Shown here: positions 16,491-21,956 of the stretch, piece by piece
Position numbering within the stretch: the first letter of the stretch is position 1
Layout of the letters: each line of letters begins with the position of its first letter
Source of the DNA: Reticulitermes lucifugus
Lineage: Eukaryota; Arthropoda; Insecta; Blattodea; Rhinotermitidae
Assembly (NCBI GenBank): GCA_026260175.1
Contig: JAKCWW010006848.1
Coordinates: 9,115-31,070, forward strand
Direction: 5' to 3'
Length of the DNA stretch: 21,956 nucleotides
Position numbers and translations under genes: made by a program
The notes under the pieces: generated by a model
What the model was told of the DNA's origin: nothing
The model's database searches: none
What the model saw: the letters and a program-made list of their open reading frames with translations, nothing else

Positions 16491-19400
16491 GTATGATGTG
16501 TAGGTACATTAGTTAATACTACTGTGTCTGGAATAATCAACTGGTGCTGGTGTAACTTGAGTTCCAACACCTAATGTCAAAACCTGTCATCGGATATGAA
16601 CATGAACAAGTTCTATCCATCTCGTAATCTTTACAAGCGGTTTACCTAAGTACCTTCTTTACATTATCTTCCCATTTTCTTTTTTGGTTTGTACACATCC
16701 AATGGAATCAATACAAAATTTACGGTTTTCCAACACAGCTTTAAATATGTTAATATCAGTAAGTGACCTTTACACCCATTTCAATATCCATTTTGTTCTT
16801 TCAAGATCATATTTTGCCCTTGTGTACATTGATACACTTGTGGAGATGACTGATGTGTGTTACACATAGTAAAATATGCCCCTACATTACTACTGTTCAG
16901 AGTGTGAAATTTCACCCTCATGGAAATTATAAAATGTGACCGTGGAATTCATGACACATGACAATTTGAGTTTATGGAAATTTGGGGTGCATTTTAACAT
17001 TTTTTGAAAATGGTATGCAAAACAAAAAACAGCCAAAATATTTTTTGGAAGTAATTTGGATAACGTGATTCTTTTGGTGCATGTGTCATTGACAGAGGTG
17101 GATATGTAACAGGCCATTGGCCAGCATATGCATGTGTGTCAATGTCAATGGAATGACTGTTGGGATGGTTGCTAGGTGAGTGAAAGAGGCTGTCACATTC
17201 ATTTTTTTTAATTTTATTTTTGTGTACATAATATTCTTTCTGATGGGTAAGAGGGGCTTGTTATTGCAGTTGTGGACTGAGAAGATGTGTGTGGGATCAT
17301 ATTTCCATGTATAAGACGGGAGTCAGTGGAGAAATAGGATTCTTGTTATGGAATTTGTGTTATGAACACGTATTTAAGAACATATACTTTCCATAATGCG
17401 GGGGCAAACTGTATTGTTATTATTGTAGTTTAAATACTTTAATAAATGGATTAAATTATCATTATTATTATTACTGTTATAATTCATATTGTTGTACTGT
17501 GTCACAGAAGAGTGGTTAGAATCCTGCTTCATATTCTGGAGGTTCCACGTCTGAATCTTCAACACTAGGCCAGTTATCCTGACAGCTTTCTTATAGTTTT
17601 ACTCAGTCCCTCGGTTTAAATGGATCATGACCTTTTTCCTTCCTCATCATTTCTCCATTGCCACATAATCTTCGCAATTGAGTGTCTTTTAATGACACAT
17701 TTAAACAAAATCATTTTGAGTTCACATTCACACTCATTCCACTGTCAGGTACTCTGTAACCATTGTAGGTGTGGAGCAGCGTCCTTGAGAATCTGATTAG
17801 TCACTTATGAAGTAGTAATTCCCTGCCTGAAGTGGAACCATAAGTTTTATTACTGTGGTTGAAGAATATATTGCTTGATATCCTGAGCCAGATGAATCCA
17901 GGCCTTTATAGTGTTTGAAATTTTATTTCAATGTTGTGGAAACTTTAAATGTGGTTTTGCTGAGTTATGATGCTGTGTAATGTTACTGCTTTTCCAGGAT
18001 ATACACATGCCCTACATATACAATGACGATGGTTTATTTTGAGTGGATGGCAGCTCTAGTTCTTATGTTGAATACAGTTTATCATTTTGGTCGTTATGTG
18101 CGAAGAACTTTTTATTTGGATCCTGTTGTCCTGTCTCCAACCCAGAAGAAACTGCTGGGTGTTTCTGATTCAGGTACAGTATGCATTAGCCTGCTTTCCT
18201 ACTTGAGGAGAGAAAGTAGGCATATGAGATCACCATGTTGTGTGTGTATGTGTGCCCCTTCCTTTGAACTTTTGAACTAGTTAACTGATTTCATGATAAT
18301 GTTGTGCCATTAGAGGCCATCCCATGCCACACATTTTAATTTTGTACAGTGCATAATAACAGCATCGAAGATACACAAACTTCGGAACTTTCCAGATATT
18401 TTGCTTTACCCTAGACAGTGTTTCTACTGCATAACAGTTCCTTCAACCAGGGGTCCACCAATTTTCCAATAGCCTATGAGCCACTCCCAAGTTGTAGGCA
18501 CCAGAAGGCTAACATGAAGTAAGGTCCATACTGTCGAGCCACAGTTCTGGAGTGACCTGTGAACTTCACTGTTATCTGGCACTTTCTGCTTGGTGCATGT
18601 GAACTGATACGCATTTTGGTATGTAAGTAAAAAACTGCAATAATTATGCTGAAAATATTAGGCGACATTTTACAAAATTTAGTTGCCGATATGACTAGGC
18701 ACTTGGGATTTGCATCCCTGCCTTCAACTGTTCACCATTCTTCCTCTTCCCCCCCCCCTTCTCTCTCTTTTTTTTGGGGGGGGGGAAGTTAGACGTCCTG
18801 TTGTGTCATTTATAATAATGAATGGTATTTTTCACTGTCCACACAACTTCATTATTGATATTGATTTATCATATTATTATGGTGACATGTTTTGACCAAA
18901 TATGGTTATCTTCAGGCTGACCAAATTATGAAAATGTAAACATATTATAAATACATGAACGTATGTGCGGGAGGGATTGATATCTGAGTTTTACAGTTTC
19001 TTAGAACAACATATTCCTTCATTTATTCTATAGTGTACAGGTGCCATTTTTATTTGTTATACATTGGTTATAATAGATTATCTAAAACTTATAAAATTGT
19101 AAAAAATACAAATCTTCCTTGAATATATTCTTTGGTTTTGGTGAAGTGTGTTATATAGAGAACAAGGTAGCAGATATTAAATATACTCTTGTTAATATTT
19201 TATGGATGAAGTTATATTGGGATGTAATTTTCTGTTCACTTTCATCTGACGAGAACTGTGTGGTAAGAAGTAATACAATGATATACTCTAGAATCTAGGT
19301 AATAAGTGTGTAAAATGTTTTGATGTGTCACTGATAAACTATTTTAGGGCTAATTATTCAATTTCTAGATCCACATTTCAAGATAGCATCTTCACCAGCG

Positions 19401-21151
19401 AACATATCAACGTCTAGTACATCACCTCATTTGGACACTTTGTCATCAACACCAATGAACCTGTCTGCTGCCAGCTGGAGGTCATCATCCCTCATGTCCT
19501 CCACAAATGATAGTGAGTTACTTTCTTTTTCTGAAACCGGGAAATACAGTAAGATTTGTTTTTAGTGTCCCATACATTGTTAAGCTTGTTGGGTGGAAGA
19601 CCTGCATGCTTAAAACATCAAATTGGTTCCATGGAGATCTGGACTGCCAGCTGAACCATCACACCTGCTGCCTAAATGCATTACAAATAAATCTTACCCA
19701 AATTACAGTAGATACTGGGAATGTTCTAGGTTGTTCCCATGTTCCTGGCACTTCCACAAAAAGTTTACATTGACATTTTGAAATTCTTAAGAAGTATATA
19801 AAATGTCCCTATGAATATTTTCTGTCAGTTCTTCATTTGTGTGAAGGTTTGATTTATGAACTTCTTGCTGTGTGATTCTCCTTAATTGCCATGTTTGCCC
19901 AAATAAAAGATAAATTTATCCTAATTTATCATCACTGTGTAATCATACACGAAGTTAATGTATTTGCCATTGTTAGGTGAATAAAGAATATTACACAGCT
20001 CTACAGTAATTATACATGCCATTTTATATTTCTGGTTTCATTATTGATATGCTGACAGTTCATTTCTTGTAAGATTGTTGAAGTGAGATGCTGTTAAACT
20101 TACAGCTAATATTTGAAGTGGATGTTAAAGGAGTAAATAGAAGTATGGCTATGGACTGAATTCTATAATTGGAGATCTTTATTCACTGGTTGCCTCTGAT
20201 GAACACAGGAATGTATATTTGGATTTAATTGAAGGCTGGAAATTTCTTGATTGGTTGAGAAACTGTCAGCTTCTTAAGAACTGTGCTGCATTATATGTGT
20301 TCTAAGTTATTACCAATTATAGTGTTGGCAGAGTTCAGTCAATGGTGGGGCACCTGCTCATTTTGATGAGTAGCTGGTGTGGATGCTGTGGAATGTGACC
20401 AGACAAAAGTGAAAACAGTTTACTTACAGATAACAGAAATAACTTATTTTTTTTCAAAAATTAATTTTGAAACATGTATTTTCTAGATCTGATGTTTAAT
20501 TTATATAGGTATTTTAAGACAACAGTATTACATAGTCTGCCCTTAGAGCATATGGACAGTGTTGCTTTTATCCATTCAGAGTCCTTGCATCTTCAGAGAC
20601 ACTGTGGAAGTAATCAAACATCAAGGAAACATTAATTGGAAAGGCCAATACAGATTGACAGAAATCTGAGGTTACTTTTTCGCTGTTCTTTGCAAACCCC
20701 ACAACTCTGCCAACTGGCTGCTTTCAACAAAGACAGTACATTAACCAATCATTTTCTCCTTTTTTTACCCCTTTCCTGAGATCTGTATATACCTTTGTTT
20801 TTTCCATATCCCAGATGTTTACCCTGAAGATGGTAGTAATAGTGTTTGTTGAGACTGTTGGAAGGACTTACAGCATACAGTGCAGCTCACACCGAAAATC
20901 TGCTCTCTTCAAATTAAGTTATGTATTCATGGCAGGTATGATGAGTGCCAACTACACAACGTCATCACCATCATGGGTTTACTATCACGGCTCTCCTGGG
21001 AGTAGTCACTCCATTCCTCGAAACAGAAGTCAGCAAACTTCTCCAAGCTCCCAGCCGTCAAACATTTCATTTGTGGACTTTATAGAGAATGAACATTCAC
21101 TGCAGCAGTACCTCCAGGATTATGAGAATTTGGAAAGAACAGCTGCTGTTG
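16371..21151 (+). CDS. Tmem209: TMEM209 orthologue, nuclear-envelope membrane protein (four exons, 3' partial)
   Basis: Exons 16371-16490, 17998-18173, 19369-19512 and 20936-21151 join in one frame with GT-AG introns. Counting from the ATG at 16426 this gives 200 full codons plus one base. There are two membrane segments (residues 8-25 and about 34-52), then the family motif LSPTQKKLLG (human SPGQQTLLG) and a long Ser/Thr/Pro-rich stretch, ending in the acidic block FVDFIENEHSLQQYLQDYENL. The same order holds in human TMEM209, whose N-terminus belongs to the cytochrome B561 N-terminal-like family. Human TMEM209 is a nuclear-envelope protein reported to bind NUP205; no enzyme activity is known. 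The conserved C-terminal half lies right of the window. The true first coding exon is uncertain. Confidence 0.9.
16491..17997 (+). other. TMEM209 intron (1507 bp)
   Basis: GT-AG intron. It contains an ATT-rich tract at about 17460-17473 and no recognised gene or element. The minus-strand frames at 16890-17117 and 17374-17565 are low-complexity or unrecognised. Confidence 0.6.
17998..18173 (+). CDS. Tmem209: TMEM209 exon with second membrane segment and SP.Q..LLG motif
   Basis: The acceptor is CTTTTCCAG and the donor GTACAG. The exon encodes IYTCPTYTMTMVYFEWMAAL, then VLMLNTVYHFGRYVRRTF and YLDPVVLSPTQKKLLGVSDS. Human TMEM209 has [20 protein letters not shown], a basic stretch and VVSPGQQTLLG at the same spacing, so this exon anchors the gene identification. 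Confidence 0.92.
18174..19368 (+). other. TMEM209 intron (1195 bp) with C10/G10 hairpin
   Basis: GT-AG intron. The only structure I see is the hairpin at 18746-18788. The rest is AT-rich with no recognised family. Confidence 0.6.
18746..18788. repeat. Hairpin of C10 and G10 runs
   Basis: CTT plus ten C (18746-18758) is the perfect reverse complement of ten G plus AAG (18776-18788), with a 17-base CT-rich loop ending in eight T. Such tracts slip in replication and sequencing, so the run lengths may be unreliable. Confidence 0.8.
19369..19512 (+). CDS. Tmem209: TMEM209 exon, Ser/Thr/Pro-rich linker (first part)
   Basis: The acceptor is CAATTTCTAG and the donor GTGAGT. The phases fit (1 at the start, 1 at the end). 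It encodes DPHFKIASSPANISTSST, then SPHLDTLSSTPMNLSAASW and RSSSLMSSTND. The linker is low in conservation, but the Ser/Pro-rich character and position match the human protein. It is probably disordered and a phosphorylation target (inference). Confidence 0.85.
19513..20935 (+). other. TMEM209 intron (1423 bp)
   Basis: GT-AG intron. I see no recognised repeat or gene; the plus-strand open frame starting at 19507 is outside the exon frame and unrelated to any family I know. Confidence 0.6.
20936..21151 (+). CDS. Tmem209: TMEM209 exon, Ser-rich linker and acidic helix
   Basis: The acceptor is TTCATGGCAG (weak pyrimidine tract) and the donor GTAATT at 21152. It encodes MMSANYTTSSPSWVYYHG, a Ser/Gln/Pro-rich stretch, then SFVDFIENEHSLQQYLQDYE and NLERTAAV. 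Human TMEM209 has a similar acidic segment (D.EDYMTDLRTLDTFLRSEEE) after its linker. The open frame extends upstream of the acceptor, but that part does not resemble the family. The exon ends one base into a codon. Confidence 0.85.
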
Positions 21152-21349
21152 GTAATTATTTTTTTAAAGGTTTTTCCTTCTTTCTACACCAAAACATTTG
21201 GGAAATATGGATGTAAATAAATGAATGCAGGATCAATGTATCCTTCTGTGCACAGTTGATGGTATCTCACTGAAGCTGAGTTATCTGTTTCATTGAATTA
21301 CCTTTTTATTGACCTCTGTGACCTGTTATAACTTTGCCATTTAACATAA

Positions 21350-21445
21350 TGGTCAGGTGGTTAGCATTTGTTTTTCAAGTCCAAGAGGTGGTGGGTTTAA
21401 ATCTTTTCTTTAGTTTCTCCAGGCAAATGCCAGAATAGTACTTGA
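21350..21445 (+). repeat. tRNA-derived SINE, decayed
   Basis: The head has an A-box-like TGGTCAGGTGG (21350-21360; one mismatch to TRGYNNARNGG) and a B-box-like GGTTTAAATCT (21394-21404; two mismatches to GGTTCRANTCC), spaced as in a tRNA gene. It is followed by TTTCTCCAGGCAAATGCCAG, the tail type also seen at 7545-7600. The B-box changes include C to T, so it is an old copy. Confidence 0.6.
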
Positions 21446-21850
21446 CATCAAATCACAAACAGTTCTTCTGTATCCTTTGCAATTTGTTTTTGCTAATTGA
21501 CTTATTATTTGACACTATATATTTCCATTTGTTGAAAAGGGCATTGACTAAACCATGAATACATTATTTTCTTTTTGCACAAATGATTGAATAATTGTTT
21601 GCAGGCAAGGGTAGACGATGCGTTGATTATAATGTCTTGAATTCGGACAGTAGCTACCAAAAATTTGTTACCAATGCGTGTGTCATTCAGCAGCCTTGGA
21701 TCTACTAATAAGGTCTTGAGATCTTGTATCAAACTGTTTTTACTGAGAAAGCTTTTGTGTGGTGTACTAGCAGAGGCGTACTTTGTAGTCTGTTCTAAAT
21801 ACTTTTTCTGATGAAAAGAAAGTGAAATGTAAATGCACAGGTAAAGAAAT

Positions 21851-21935
21851 TACCGTATATTCTCGAATCTAATCCGCACCCAGTTTTTGGCGACTTAAAC
21901 GAAAAAAAAGTTAGTTCGCGATTCTAATCCGCACC
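21851..21935 (+). repeat. Direct repeat (18 bp units, 55 bp apart), possible transposon end
   Basis: TCGAATCTAATCCGCACC (21863-21880) and GCGATTCTAATCCGCACC (21918-21935) differ at three positions. The first is preceded by TACCGTATATTC, similar to the widespread ACCGTATTTTC...CGCACC sequence found at ends of dispersed repeats in many animals. The element runs off the window. Confidence 0.5.
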
Positions 21936-21956
21936 TTTCCTTCAACCACCCCTTGC

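Larger units (their letters stand above)
21152..21956 (+). other. TMEM209 intron, left part, to the window end
   Basis: Begins with donor GTAATT; no further TMEM209 exon was found, so the acceptor is probably to the right. It contains a SINE (about 21350-21445) and a direct-repeat element at the edge (21851-21935). An AG at 21602 followed by an open stretch in the right phase runs into a stop and does not resemble TMEM209. Confidence 0.55.

Noticed and set aside
21505-21732. Minus-strand 75-codon frame, and a possible plus-strand TMEM209 exon after the AG at 21602
   Set aside because: The plus-strand reading meets a stop after about 34 codons and does not resemble TMEM209; the minus-strand frame matches nothing I know.
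1-21956. Complete tRNA, rRNA genes, CRISPR arrays or bacterial-type genes
   Set aside because: None was seen; the tRNA-like boxes at 21350-21404 belong to a degraded SINE.

Overview
The window is eukaryotic nuclear DNA and most likely comes from an insect genome rich in repeats. It is AT-rich, genes are split by kilobase-scale GT-AG introns, and old transposon debris lies between and inside them. The relics (a Jockey/CR1-type LINE, Tigger/pogo-like and Tc1/mariner-like transposase remnants, tRNA-derived SINEs) fit an arthropod. A large polyneopteran genome (cockroach, termite, grasshopper or stick insect type) is my guess. I see no bacterial genes, operons, CRISPR arrays or viral genes.

Two conserved genes lie head to head, and both run off the window. 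On the minus strand, five exons between 11213 and 457 encode the first 364 residues of a STARD7 orthologue, a START-domain phosphatidylcholine carrier of mitochondria. All exons join in frame with correct splice sites, and the end of the START domain lies off the left edge. On the plus strand, four exons between 16371 and 21151 encode the N-terminal part of TMEM209, a nuclear-envelope membrane protein, with the rest off the right edge.

The roughly 5 kb between the two genes holds a dead, 5'-truncated LINE on the minus strand (about 12273-14745). Next to it are a repeat-like stretch (14752-14940) and a spacer-free 200 bp fold-back (14941-15140, arms 80% identical by hand count). The STARD7 introns carry a Tigger/pogo-like transposase fragment (4834-5199), a Tc1/mariner-like fragment (9275-9478), a SINE tail (about 7545-7600) and a decayed dispersed repeat (7755-7943). 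The TMEM209 side carries a C10/G10 hairpin (18746-18788), a decayed tRNA-derived SINE (about 21350-21445) and a pair of 18 bp direct repeats at the right edge.

I found no clear new multi-gene system. The most useful leads are a cysteine-rich exon between the membrane anchor and the START domain of STARD7, the fold-back repeat, and a recurring motif (GAAGAT, then a stem-forming stretch, then GAAA) seen at four places, with hammerhead-like geometry in the two fold-back arms only. Positions come from hand counting. Exon edges were checked by reading-frame continuity, and gene names rest on recognised protein similarity, not on a database search.
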